Source: Trichococcus pasteurii | GTDB lineage: Bacteria; Bacillota; Bacilli; Lactobacillales; Aerococcaceae | Assembly: GCF_900112935.1 (NCBI RefSeq) | Contig: NZ_FONM01000002.1 | Span: 124,001 to 188,000 of the forward strand | Direction: 5' to 3' | DNA: 64,000 bases | In this document: piece by piece, positions 48,440 through 56,776 of the stretch | Position numbering within the stretch: the stretch's first letter is position 1 | Layout of the letters: each line of letters starts with the position of its first letter | Translations under genes and position numbers: made by a program | The notes under the pieces: generated by a model | Databases searched by the model: none | What the model was told of the DNA's origin: nothing | The model's input: only the letters and a program-made list of their open reading frames with translations

Positions 48440-48494
48440 GAAGTAAAGAAAGCGCTTTTGGAGAATAGGCTTGTAAAGAAAGCGAGGAACCATT

Positions 48495-49751
48495 ATGACG
48501 GCAGAAGTAGGGATATTGAACGCGAACGGAGTGGTGCTGGCTGCTGATTCCGCCCTGACGATGGGGAACAGCGAACAAATGAAAATATTCAATTCCGGAA
48601 ATAAGATTTTTTCGCTGGGGCCGAGCCATTCGGTTGCCATCATGATGTTCGGGAATGTACAATTCATGGGGATTCCATGGGAGATCATCGTTACAGGGTT
48701 CCATCAGAAAATAGGGGCCAGACCATTGGATACGGTCTCGGATTACTGCACCGAATTCTTCAATTATCTTGAGAGTGTGGATGAGATCTACTCCTCAATC
48801 TACTCCGAAGTGCTCATCATCGGCTATGCGGAGAATGTTTGCAATATTTTGGAGAATACGACTTACATACCGTCTCCCGGTGCTTTCACACTGGCGGATT
48901 ACCAAAAAGCTGTCGAGGAAAAGATTCCCGCTTTGCTGAAAGAAAGCGAAAAAATGAAGAGCATCACCAAAAAGGCGCCTATCAAAGTTTTCACCGATCG
49001 TTACGGGGAGAAGCTGGATGAGGTTTTTAAGGAGCTATTCGATACGGTGTTTTTGGGCTTAAACCTCTATGATAAATTTAAGCCGGATCTTTATAAGATC
49101 GTGCGGAATTATGTGTACAGCGACAGTTACTATCCCGACACCTATTCCGGCCTGGTGATCGCCGGCTTCGGCTTCGATGAGCTGTTCCCCAGCATCTATC
49201 AGTACGACATATCCGGTGTCGTCGATAGAGTGATCAAAAAACGGCTGACTGTGCGCCAAATCGTGATGAATGATTTTGCCGAAGACAGATGCTCTTCGGC
49301 CATAGTTCCATTTGCGCAACAGGATATGGTCCATACGGTCATAAACGGCATAGCGCCTGATCTGGAGGCCGATCTCGGGGAATTGCTCCGCGCCACACTC
49401 GAAAAACTAATTTCGGAACTTACTGAGAAAAAGTTGCTGAAGGAAAGTGATGCTCCGGAAATCAACAAACTGAAGGCGACGCTAGTCGAATCGGGCCTGA
49501 ATGCCTTCGACAACATGAAACAGGAGCGGCATCTGACCCCTGTATTGATGACGATCGATTCCATGCCGAAGGAGGAACTTGCTCTGATTGCTGAAACGTT
49601 GGTCAACATCACCTCCTTCAAAGGGAAAATATCCTTTTCGATGGAAACGGTAGGTGGGCCGATCGATGTGCTCCTGATCACGAAAGGGGACGGCCCGGTC
49701 TGGGTCAAACGGAAGAACTATTTCAATCCCGACATCAATCGGCTGCGTTGA
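48495..49751 (+). CDS. proteasome-like (Ntn hydrolase fold) protein with large central insertion
   Basis: 418-residue soluble protein of an uncharacterised family. The N-terminus MTAEVGILNANGVVLAADSA parallels a proteasome beta subunit: Thr2 falls where the catalytic Thr1 is after Met removal, Asp18 at the Asp17 position, and Lys37 (SGNKIFSL) near the Lys33 position with a three-residue insertion. A VAIMMFGN stretch (about 47-54) matches the VAIAG-type strand. A mostly helical insertion of about 130 residues follows. The second half (SGLVIAGFGFDELFPSIYQYD near 215 without its end; ETVGGPIDVLLITKGDG near 390) resembles the later strands of the beta fold. No ATPase partner is adjacent. Family resemblance is seen; peptidase activity is inference. 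Confidence 0.7.
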   Translation: MTAEVGILNANGVVLAADSALTMGNSEQMKIFNSGNKIFSLGPSHSVAIMMFGNVQFMGIPWEIIVTGFHQKIGARPLDTVSDYCTEFFNYLESVDEIYSSIYSEVLIIGYAENVCNILENTTYIPSPGAFTLADYQKAVEEKIPALLKESEKMKSITKKAPIKVFTDRYGEKLDEVFKELFDTVFLGLNLYDKFKPDLYKIVRNYVYSDSYYPDTYSGLVIAGFGFDELFPSIYQYDISGVVDRVIKKRLTVRQIVMNDFAEDRCSSAIVPFAQQDMVHTVINGIAPDLEADLGELLRATLEKLISELTEKKLLKESDAPEINKLKATLVESGLNAFDNMKQERHLTPVLMTIDSMPKEELALIAETLVNITSFKGKISFSMETVGGPIDVLLITKGDGPVWVKRKNYFNPDINRLR

Positions 49752-49871
49752 AAGAACTGCCGGCGAGAAGTGCACAGGTAACCCGGCGTTCTGTTGCGAA
49801 TAGAAAAACTTTCCCAAAGTTTCCGGACTTGGTGTAAAATGAATGAAATGAGCTTTGTGGAAGGTGTTATT

Positions 49872-50102
49872 ATGTATTTGAATATTCAAGAAACGGCCGA
49901 CTATCTGGAAGTGCCGGTCAGCGAAATCCATCGTTTGATCCGCGAGCGTCAAATCCGCACAATCAGTGTGGATGAGGAAATACTCCTGAACCGCGATCAA
50001 TTCAACCTTTTCATCGAACAAAGGGAAAAGTACAAACAAGAACTGGAGACTTACCTGAACACGCCTCTGCCGGAAGATCCCGACATCAAGGATGAGGATT
50101 GA
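49872..50102 (+). CDS. small HTH protein, excisionase/MerR-like (HTH_17)
   Basis: 76 residues: MYLNIQETADYLEVPVSEIHRLIRERQI is a winged-HTH excisionase-type DNA-binding domain, followed by an acidic helical tail (IEQREKYKQELETYLN). In-frame starts exist upstream to 49794, but the ATG at 49872 lies six bases after AAGGTG and gives the domain at its N-terminus. There is no integrase beside it, so it is more likely a small regulator than a phage excisionase. It lies 120 bp after the proteasome-like gene and ends at a terminator. Confidence 0.8.
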   Translation: MYLNIQETADYLEVPVSEIHRLIRERQIRTISVDEEILLNRDQFNLFIEQREKYKQELETYLNTPLPEDPDIKDED

Positions 50103-50148
50103 AAAAAGCAGCGAACCCTCAATCATAAGAGAGCTCGCTGCTTTTTTT
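50103..50148. terminator. bidirectional terminator
   Basis: AAAAAGCAGCGA against TCGCTGCTTTTT with a 20-base loop; A-run on the left and T-run on the right, serving both the HTH gene and the converging membrane protein gene. Confidence 0.9.
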
Positions 50149-50176
50149 CGTTTAGGATGCAACTTAATTGAAAGGT

Positions 50177-51157
50177 TTACAGGTTTTGTTTGCGCCTGTA
50201 TTCAGTCCGCGAGAGTCCGCTTGTTTCCGCATTTTCGACGGCTGGCTGTTCCGCTGTGAAGACAGCTGGCGTTTGTTTGGCAGATTTTGCAGCAAAACGC
50301 TTTTTCCCTTTGATTTTTCCTTTAAATTTGCCGGATTTGAACAGGTCCAGCGCCAGGAAACCTGCGGCTACGATAAAGAGACTGAACGAGATGGCTCCCA
50401 TCCAACCGGAAACACCCAACAGGTCATCCAAAGTTGTCCGGAGATGGATATACCTTAATAATGCGCCCAAACCTGCGCACAGGATCGCCCGTTTGGCGTT
50501 GCCGCTGGCTAGCTTCAAGCGCTTATTGCCCTCCATAAGCATACTGAAGACGGCAATCGCATAACTGACGAGTGCGGCGTACAGGAGCAAGTTGTTCAGG
50601 CCCGTGATGTTCGCCAAAAAATCGCCGGCCATCGTTTGCGTATCCAGGAAAAGGAATAATGTGCCGAACAGCGCACCGAGTACACCGTTTCTGAAATGAG
50701 TGCCTTGCTTCTTCAACAGCTTATTCAAATTTGCCGAAAAGGACAGGAACGCCAGTGCGTAACAACCGATGGCCAAATAGAGCGTCAAATCGGAAATGCC
50801 TGTTCTGGCAGTTATCAGTTGATCAGTGGCTGTTTGGGTGTGCAGATAGAGGAAGCCGGTTCCCAGGATCAAACCGGAAACGCCACTGCGGAATCGGGCA
50901 TTTGCTTCGCGTTTCTGCTTGCTTTTCCCAAACAGGACCTGCAGAGTGGCTAGTCCCAAAAATAAGAGTGAAAGGTAAAGGGCAAGGTCCGGAATGCCGA
51001 TCATGTTGCCGACAGCAGTGGCCTGATGCAGGTATCCGAAGAGCACGCCGAGAAACACTGACGTAAATGGAAATCTGGATTCCTTGCCGTTGTGTTTTCT
51101 CGTAATATGGATGAATGTCAGGATAAGAAGAACAATGATGATGATCGGGTAGGTCAT
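50177..51157 (-). CDS. membrane protein with fourfold internal repeat
   Basis: 326 residues. One N-terminal helix (about 4-18) is followed by four related units of about 66 residues starting near residues 28, 89, 155 and 221, each with two predicted membrane helices. Shared features are FR-G-LG-LFG at the unit start, YLHTQT or its relatives after the first helix, and a G-x-DL-LYLA-x-x-YALA second helix. The C-terminal about 50 residues are basic and cytoplasmic (KGKIKGKKRFAAKSAK). The frame extends to 51235, but the ATG at 51157 has an AAGGGGG ribosome binding site. I do not recognise the family; it may be a structural or transport protein. Confidence 0.8.
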   Translation of the reverse strand: MTYPIIIIVLLILTFIHITRKHNGKESRFPFTSVFLGVLFGYLHQATAVGNMIGIPDLALYLSLLFLGLATLQVLFGKSKQKREANARFRSGVSGLILGTGFLYLHTQTATDQLITARTGISDLTLYLAIGCYALAFLSFSANLNKLLKKQGTHFRNGVLGALFGTLFLFLDTQTMAGDFLANITGLNNLLLYAALVSYAIAVFSMLMEGNKRLKLASGNAKRAILCAGLGALLRYIHLRTTLDDLLGVSGWMGAISFSLFIVAAGFLALDLFKSGKFKGKIKGKKRFAAKSAKQTPAVFTAEQPAVENAETSGLSRTEYRRKQNL

Positions 51158-51375
51158 GCCTAATCCCCCTTGTATGTCTATTTGCTCTGAACAACTTGTG
51201 GAACGACACTGTTTTTGTAGTTCTGGAGCATTCAAAGGACATCATAACACAGATTTATGATGCATTTGTTTCGGAATGACGATTATTTTGTTAAGAAAGT
51301 ATGACCTGTTTCACCATATGACCAAAAACGTGAACCGAAGCAACAAACTGTGAGGATGTTATTTCAGGATGCATC

Positions 51376-51410
51376 AAAAAAGCATACCACTGCTAAATGA
51401 GCGGTATGCT
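51376..51410 (-). terminator. intrinsic terminator for the PRiA4_ORF3-family gene
   Basis: On the minus strand: AGCATACC, 14-base loop, GGTATGCT, then six T residues. Confidence 0.9.
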
Positions 51411-51429
51411 GTGCAGTTTGAAGGATGAA

Positions 51430-52149
51430 TCAGAAATTTGGCGGAGAATCTTCCGTCTCATCAGGCGGAACATCATCCCAGTTAGTATCGATCGCATACT
51501 CTGACCCAAAGTCTTCATATTCCGTGTCGAAAATATCCGAATCGCCCAACTGGGATAATGCGAAATTGATCAAACGGATCAAATCTTGTGTGTCCGTCAG
51601 TTTCAATTTATCCCGATTCTGCAGAATCGTGGGGCGGTCCTCCATTTCGTCGGGACTGGCGTTTTCCGCGGCTACACAAATCGGATAGCTGCAGTCTTCT
51701 TGGGGAGCAACCATTTCCGTGAGTTGGATATCCACTTCCAAGACGGCATCCGTGAAATAGATGTAGGTCGCCGCATCATCGATATCGGTGAAATATTTCA
51801 GCAGCTGCTGGTCCTCATTTTCCGCGCTGTCGTTTTCATCATAATAGTCGTATTCATTTTCTTCGATTTCATCCACATCTTCACGTTCTTCATTGGAATA
51901 TTCCCGGAAGTCGCTCTCGTCTGTGTAATCTTCCAAAGTGTCCAAAGGTGTCTCCTCAATGATGATAGGAAGGAGATCTGACCCGCCGGAACGCGTGATT
52001 TCAAAACGGTGTTCGAAAAATCCGCTCCAACTGAATGCTGCTTGGATGATGCTGTTGAAGTCGTAGAAAGTCTCATCGCTGTTCACCTGGATATCCCGCC
52101 AAATCGGCACGCCGATGTCTCGGACAGCAACTCTGAATTCATAAATCAT
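51430..52149 (-). CDS. PRiA4_ORF3/IS1096 passenger TnpR-family protein
   Basis: 239 residues. The N-terminal part MIYEFRVAVRDIGVPIWRDI and FNSIIQAAFSWSGFFEHRFEI fits the plasmid pRiA4b ORF-3 family, a small alpha-beta domain. The middle (about 75-115) is extremely acidic with Asp/Glu/Tyr runs, and the C-terminus is acidic too. Function is unknown; the historical name does not imply a mobile element, and no transposase or inverted ends are nearby. The ATG at 52149 is eight bases after GGAG; a GTG at 52158 abuts the ribosome binding site and is unlikely. Confidence 0.8.
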   Translation of the reverse strand: MIYEFRVAVRDIGVPIWRDIQVNSDETFYDFNSIIQAAFSWSGFFEHRFEITRSGGSDLLPIIIEETPLDTLEDYTDESDFREYSNEEREDVDEIEENEYDYYDENDSAENEDQQLLKYFTDIDDAATYIYFTDAVLEVDIQLTEMVAPQEDCSYPICVAAENASPDEMEDRPTILQNRDKLKLTDTQDLIRLINFALSQLGDSDIFDTEYEDFGSEYAIDTNWDDVPPDETEDSPPNF

Positions 52150-52252
52150 TCCGACCACTCCTATTCTCTTCTTTCCTCAAGTATAGCGCTTTAATGAGGT
52201 TGGGAGCAAAGAATAACACACAGATTATTCAATGAAAGTCCATGGTCAGGGA

Positions 52253-52290
52253 ATCAGTGTACCTTCTCCAACTGTGTATGGTACACTGAT
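52253..52290. repeat. 11-bp perfect inverted repeat upstream of the AEC transporter gene
   Basis: ATCAGTGTACC at 52253-52263 and GGTACACTGAT at 52280-52290, separated by 16 bases. Either an operator for an unknown regulator or an RNA hairpin in the leader. It is not followed by a T-run, so it is not a terminator. Confidence 0.75.
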
Positions 52291-52369
52291 AATATTGATT
52301 GATTCAGCCTTTCATTACTCAAGCAGGCTACGTAACAATATTTATACTTCCAGAAACGGAGAGGATCAG

Positions 52370-53308
52370 TTGGAGAATTTTCCCATTGCATTGAATGCGG
52401 TAATGCCTTTGTTGTTGTACATGTTGATTGGACAGGGGTTGTTGCGGGCCCGTCTGTTGGACGGCACGACCTATCAAAATTTGAATAACGCCATTTTTCG
52501 GTTCTTTTTGCCGATCAACCTCCTTATGAACGTTTACGAAGCGGACGTAAGAAGCACCTTCAGAGTGGATGTGCTCCTGTTCGCTGTCGGACTTACTTTA
52601 AGTATTTTCTTCCTTTTTGCCTTATTCATTCCGCGGATAGAAAAGGACAATGCCAAACGCGGGGTGATGCTGCAAGGCACATTCCGCTCCAATTTTGTCC
52701 TTTTCGGCTTGCCGATTGCCACTTCGTTGTTGTCGGAAAGCCAATTGGGGATGACATCGATACTGATCGCGGTCATCGTTCCCTTGAATAATGTTCTGTC
52801 GGTCGTGGCACTTTCCATTTTTTCGGATCATAAAATTCAACCCGGCAGGATTCTCCTGGATATCCTTAAGAATCCGATGTTCATCGGGACGATAATCGGG
52901 ATACTGATCAGCCTTTCCGGATTGAAATTCCCTCTGTTCCTCGACGATACACTGAGCGGCATCAAAGGTCTGGTCACACCTTTAGCGTTGATTGTTATGG
53001 GCGGCACTTTCCGCTTTGACGCTTTGAATAATGCGCGGATCCAACTGGCAATGACTGTATTCTTCAAGTTGGTTCTGATCCCAATAATCGGTCTGACGCT
53101 GGCTGTCCTCTACGGATTGACCAGAGAAAATCTGGTGCCGATGATGACGATGCTGGGAGGGCCGACAGCGGTATCCAGCTACACGATGGCGCAACAGATG
53201 GGCGGAGACCCGGATTTGGCGAGCCAAATCGTCGTTTTCACCACCATCTTTTCGATGTTCAGTTTGGTTGTGTTCATAACGGTCCTGAAATCATTATTCT
53301 TGATTTGA
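52370..53308 (+). CDS. AEC-family (auxin efflux carrier-like) transporter
   Basis: 312 residues with about ten predicted membrane segments in a 5+5 arrangement. Family features are NAVMPLLLYMLIGQGLLRA at the start without its ends, LQGTFRSNFVLFGLPIATSL near residue 100 and LVTPLALIVMGGTFRF near 205. Bacterial members export organic acids or related anions (for example malate in Oenococcus); the substrate here is unknown. The frame runs upstream to 52232, but the TTG at 52370 lies five bases after GAGAGG and gives the family N-terminus (reads MENFPIALNAVMPL). The 11-bp inverted repeat before it may be its control site. Confidence 0.85.
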   Translation: MENFPIALNAVMPLLLYMLIGQGLLRARLLDGTTYQNLNNAIFRFFLPINLLMNVYEADVRSTFRVDVLLFAVGLTLSIFFLFALFIPRIEKDNAKRGVMLQGTFRSNFVLFGLPIATSLLSESQLGMTSILIAVIVPLNNVLSVVALSIFSDHKIQPGRILLDILKNPMFIGTIIGILISLSGLKFPLFLDDTLSGIKGLVTPLALIVMGGTFRFDALNNARIQLAMTVFFKLVLIPIIGLTLAVLYGLTRENLVPMMTMLGGPTAVSSYTMAQQMGGDPDLASQIVVFTTIFSMFSLVVFITVLKSLFLI

Positions 53309-53317
53309 ATGCTAACT

Positions 53318-53363
53318 AGGGAAGCGGGAGTCTGCTCAGATGCAGATTCTTGTTTCCTTTTTT
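53318..53363 (+). terminator. intrinsic terminator after the AEC gene
   Basis: Interrupted stem GGGAA...AGTCTGC / GCAGATT...TTTCC followed by six T residues. Confidence 0.8.
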
Positions 53364-53451
53364 GTTCACTCTGGTTCGCCTATGGCCCGGTGAAAGCTTA
53401 TAATGGATGTAGAAGTGACACAACAATCCGTTAAGATAGGGGACGATAAAG

Positions 53452-54069
53452 ATGATCATCATCGGGATTACCGGAGGGTCGGGAGCCGGCAAAACAACCG
53501 TAGCAAAAACAATCGCGGAAAGACTGGGCAAGGGCAATGTCGTCTATGTATCGCAGGATTGGTACTACAAAGATCAGGCACATCTAAGCGCAGAAGAGCG
53601 TGAAAAGCTGAATCTCGATCATCCTAACGCTTTCGATAACGAACTTTTGATTTCTGATTTGGCCAAACTCCGTTCTGGACAAAACATCGAGGCACCAATC
53701 TACGATTTCGGTGATCAAGCGCGTTCGAAAAAGACGACTCCGATAGTTTCGAAGCCGGTCGTAATCCTGGAAGGAATTCTGATTTTGGCCATACCCAAAT
53801 TAGTTTCCATGATCGATATCAAAATATTTGTCGATGCTGAACCGGATATCCGCCTGATCAGAAGGATCGAGAGGGACATCAGGGAGCGGAACAGCACATA
53901 CGAAAGTACAATCGCCCGCTACCTGACGACGGTCAAACCGATGCATGATGCGTTCATAGAGCCATCCAAAATCAAAGCAGACATCATCGTACCGCGAGGG
54001 GGCCAGAACGACATAGCCACCGATATGCTCGGGGACTTGGTTGAGCATTACAGCCATCACCATGCATGA
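53452..54069 (+). CDS. udk: uridine kinase
   Basis: 205 residues; phosphorylates uridine and cytidine in pyrimidine salvage. Walker A is GGSGAGKTT at residues 8-16, the YVSQDWYYKD motif near 31, NLDHPNAFD near 53 and the RRIERDIRER arginine-rich lid near 141. Length and order fit Udk well. A TATAAT at 53399-53404 may be its promoter -10. No neighbouring pyrimidine gene. Confidence 0.93.
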   Translation: MIIIGITGGSGAGKTTVAKTIAERLGKGNVVYVSQDWYYKDQAHLSAEEREKLNLDHPNAFDNELLISDLAKLRSGQNIEAPIYDFGDQARSKKTTPIVSKPVVILEGILILAIPKLVSMIDIKIFVDAEPDIRLIRRIERDIRERNSTYESTIARYLTTVKPMHDAFIEPSKIKADIIVPRGGQNDIATDMLGDLVEHYSHHHA

Positions 54070-54225
54070 TGCAGAATGTCTCAGCATACAAATTCGAAAG
54101 AGAAATTTTTTGATGAAAAAAGCATTAGAAATAGACAAGAAAACAGAAATAGTATATAGTGTTCCTATGCAGTAATACTACTGTCAAAAAAGCAGAACAC
54201 GCATTGAAACGAGAGGATCTATTCA

Positions 54226-54930
54226 GTGGATAACACAGAATTGTTGACGCGATTTAATCTTACCAGGCACGAAGCGACCATCTACCTGACCTTGCTAGCG
54301 GACGGGGACCTGAACGGCTATGAGGTTTCGAAAATAACCGGTATTTCACGCTCGAATGCCTATGCCTCATTGGCTTCGTTGGTTGAAAAAGGAGCTGCCT
54401 TCATTATCGAAGGAGAGACAACCCGATACACACCAGTACCCGTGGAAGAATTCTGCGGGAACAAGATCCGGTCGCTTCAGGAATCCAAGCAGGAATTGAT
54501 CAAGAATATCCCGCAAAGAAGAGAAGATGCCGAAGGTTACATAACCATCACAGGCGAACACCGCATAATGGACAAAATGCGCAATATGATTTCCGAATCA
54601 AAGTCCCGCGTGTACTTGTCCGTGTCCGGGAACATCCTGCCGGCACTTTTGACGGAAATGCAGGCAGCCCATCAGCGCGGCATAAAAATGGTCGTCATAA
54701 CCGATATACCGTTCCCCCATGATGGGATGACGGTCCATCTTTTGGAGAAACCGAAGAAGCAAGTAAGGATCATCGTGGATTCCACGACCGTCCTTACTGG
54801 AGACATCGATGAGGGAGAGTTTTCCACTTGCCTATACTCCGGAAAGAAAAATGTAGTTGATTTATTGAAAGAATCGTTGCAGAACGAAATCAAAGTAGTC
54901 GAAATGATGAGAGGATTTGAAGCCAAATGA
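54226..54930 (+). CDS. TrmB-family transcriptional regulator
   Basis: 234 residues starting at GTG (ribosome binding site GAGAGG). The N-terminal winged HTH is TRHEATIYLTLLADGDLNGYEVSKITGIS without ends, about residues 12-40, continuing with RSNAYASLASLVEKG. The C-terminal effector part has a phospholipase-D-like fold stretch (ESKSRVYLSVSGNILPALLTEM). TrmB regulators are best known in archaea as sugar sensors and are less common in Lactobacillales. It overlaps the decarboxylase gene by four bases, so it probably controls that gene in an autoregulated operon. The ligand is unknown. Confidence 0.85.
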   Translation: MDNTELLTRFNLTRHEATIYLTLLADGDLNGYEVSKITGISRSNAYASLASLVEKGAAFIIEGETTRYTPVPVEEFCGNKIRSLQESKQELIKNIPQRREDAEGYITITGEHRIMDKMRNMISESKSRVYLSVSGNILPALLTEMQAAHQRGIKMVVITDIPFPHDGMTVHLLEKPKKQVRIIVDSTTVLTGDIDEGEFSTCLYSGKKNVVDLLKESLQNEIKVVEMMRGFEAK

Positions 54931-56192
54931 CAAAAAAAGTATTTGTTGAAAAAGAACAGTTGGAAGAAATCGTAAAACAGTATCCGACACCCTTCCATTT
55001 ATATGATGAAAAAGGCATCCGTGAGAATGCGCGCAAACTGAATGCGGCTTTCGCTTGGAACAAAGGCTTTAAGGAATACTTCGCCGTGAAGGCAACCCCT
55101 ACACCTGCCATTCTGCAGATTTTAAAAGAAGAAGGCTGTGGCGTCGATTGTTCAACCTATACAGAGTTGATGATGTCCGATGCGCTCGGCTTCAAAGGCG
55201 ATGAAATCATGTTTTCATCAAACGTGACGCCTAAGGAAGACTTCCAATTGGCCCGCAAACTGAATGCGACCATCAATCTGGATGATATTACCCACATCGA
55301 TTTCCTGGAAGAAACAGCCGGACTGCCGGAAACGGTCAGCTGCCGATTCAATCCCGGCGGCGAGTTCACGATCAATAACGAAATCATGGATAAACCCGAA
55401 GACGCAAAATACGGCTTCACACGTCCGCAATTGACTGAAGGCTTCAAAAAGCTGATGGCAAAAGGCGTGAAACACTTTGGCCTGCATTCTTTCTTGGCAA
55501 GCAACAACGTAGCGGATGAGTATTACCCGATCCTGGCAGGCATCCTTTTCCAGACGGCCGTTGAATTGAAGGAAGAAACTGGCGCGGATATCACTTTCAT
55601 CAACCTTTCAGGCGGAATCGGCATCCCTTACCTTCCGGAGCAAAAAGCTGCGGATGTGGCAAAAATCGGTGAAGGTGTCCGCAAAGCGTTCGAAGAAATC
55701 TTGGTCCCTGCCGGTTTGGGAGATGTTGCTATCTATACGGAGCTAGGCAGATACATGCTTGGGCCATACGGTTGTTTGGTGGCAACGGCCATCCACGAAA
55801 AGCACATCTACAAAGATTACATCGGTCTGGATGCCAGCGCGGTCAATTTGTTGCGTCCGGCGATGTACGGGGCTTATCACCACATCACTGTGATGGGTAA
55901 AGAAGATCAACCAGCGGATCACCTGTATGACGTGACAGGCGGATTGTGCGAAAACAACGACAAATTCGCCATCAACCGGATGCTGCCTAAAATCGACATC
56001 GGTGACTTGGTCGTGATCCATGACACAGGAGCGCACGGCTTCTCGATGGGTTACAACTACAACGGAAAATTGCGCTCGGCCGAAATCCTGTTGAAGGAAG
56101 ACGGCGGCACGGAAATGATCCGTCGCGCTGAAACGCCTGCGGATTACTTTGCAACGTTCGACTTTACGGGTCTTTTCAAAGACGTGAAATAA
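54927..56192 (+). CDS. PLP-dependent decarboxylase, diaminopimelate decarboxylase-like
   Basis: 421 residues, fold-type III (alanine racemase/ODC fold). The PLP lysine is Lys55 (YFAVKATPTP); LSGGIGIPYLPEQ near 223 and YTELGRYMLGPYG near 270 bind the phosphate; the inter-subunit active-site cysteine is Cys341 in GGLCENNDKFA. LysA proteins typically have CESGD at this place and ornithine decarboxylases CDGLD, so CENND may signal a different amino acid substrate. The lack of other lysine genes and the coupling to a TrmB regulator also argue for a separate role. It ends at a terminator. Confidence 0.85.
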   Translation: MTKKVFVEKEQLEEIVKQYPTPFHLYDEKGIRENARKLNAAFAWNKGFKEYFAVKATPTPAILQILKEEGCGVDCSTYTELMMSDALGFKGDEIMFSSNVTPKEDFQLARKLNATINLDDITHIDFLEETAGLPETVSCRFNPGGEFTINNEIMDKPEDAKYGFTRPQLTEGFKKLMAKGVKHFGLHSFLASNNVADEYYPILAGILFQTAVELKEETGADITFINLSGGIGIPYLPEQKAADVAKIGEGVRKAFEEILVPAGLGDVAIYTELGRYMLGPYGCLVATAIHEKHIYKDYIGLDASAVNLLRPAMYGAYHHITVMGKEDQPADHLYDVTGGLCENNDKFAINRMLPKIDIGDLVVIHDTGAHGFSMGYNYNGKLRSAEILLKEDGGTEMIRRAETPADYFATFDFTGLFKDVK

Positions 56193-56208
56193 AAATAGAT
56201 TAATTTAT

Positions 56209-56255
56209 AGACGGATCCTCGAGCAGTGTAACTGTTCGTCGGCCCGTCTTTTTTT
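56209..56255 (+). terminator. intrinsic terminator after the decarboxylase gene
   Basis: AGACGG...CCGTCT with internal pairing and seven T residues. Confidence 0.85.
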
Positions 56256-56327
56256 GCTTCACTTGAAAAATTTGATGGGAGTGCGTGCTATAATGGTTGC
56301 TGGATGAACAGAAGAGGAGTGAAGGAT

Positions 56328-56708
56328 ATGTTCCGAAAAGAAACGATCAGGGAAAGCGTATCGGCGCTTCCGTTGCAATCTGGGGACTATTGCGTCATCA
56401 CCGGGACAGCGTTGGTGATGCATGGCATAAAAGAGGAAACGAAAGATATCGACATCAGCTGCACAAAGGAAGCGTTCCGAGCGTTAACGGCTCAGGGATA
56501 CCCGATCAAACAAGGCGACTTCGCACGCAAAGTGATCTACAGCGATGACGTAGAAATTTTTGAAGATTGGCACGCAGGGGAAATAACCTTGATCGAGGGT
56601 GTTCCGGTCGCGAGCCTGGAGTCTGTCATTATGATGAAGAAGCAGCTGGGCCGGGAAAAAGATCTGACCGACATTGCCAAAATTGAAGCACATCTGGCTC
56701 AACAATAA
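56328..56708 (+). CDS. orphan nucleotidyltransferase-like protein (MNT/AbiEii-like)
   Basis: 126 residues. The stretch VITGTALVMHGIKEETKDIDISC near residue 23 without its ends fits the hG(G/T)-x-AL ... D-x-D pattern of Pol-beta-type nucleotidyltransferases such as MNT or AbiEii, and VPVASLESVIMMKKQLGREKDLTDI is the typical C-terminal motif of that group. No HEPN or AbiEi partner is nearby. An in-frame ATG at 56304 exists, but the ATG at 56328 has GGAG at the right distance. A TATAAT at 56289-56294 after TG (TGC-TATAAT) is the likely promoter. Substrate unknown. Confidence 0.7.
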   Translation: MFRKETIRESVSALPLQSGDYCVITGTALVMHGIKEETKDIDISCTKEAFRALTAQGYPIKQGDFARKVIYSDDVEIFEDWHAGEITLIEGVPVASLESVIMMKKQLGREKDLTDIAKIEAHLAQQ

Positions 56709-56716
56709 AATCAGCT

Positions 56717-56764
56717 AAAAAGCTGAAGAACCGACCTTTTGCAGGCGATTCTTCAGCTTTTTTT
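56717..56764. terminator. bidirectional terminator
   Basis: AAAAGCTGAAGAA against TTCTTCAGCTTTT with an 18-base loop; serves the nucleotidyltransferase-like gene and the converging M50 peptidase gene. Confidence 0.92.
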
Positions 56765-56776
56765 GACTATCTGATT

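Noticed and set aside
51430-52149. TnpR-family name as a sign of a transposon
   Set aside because: The name is historical; no transposase, terminal inverted repeats or target duplication seen.
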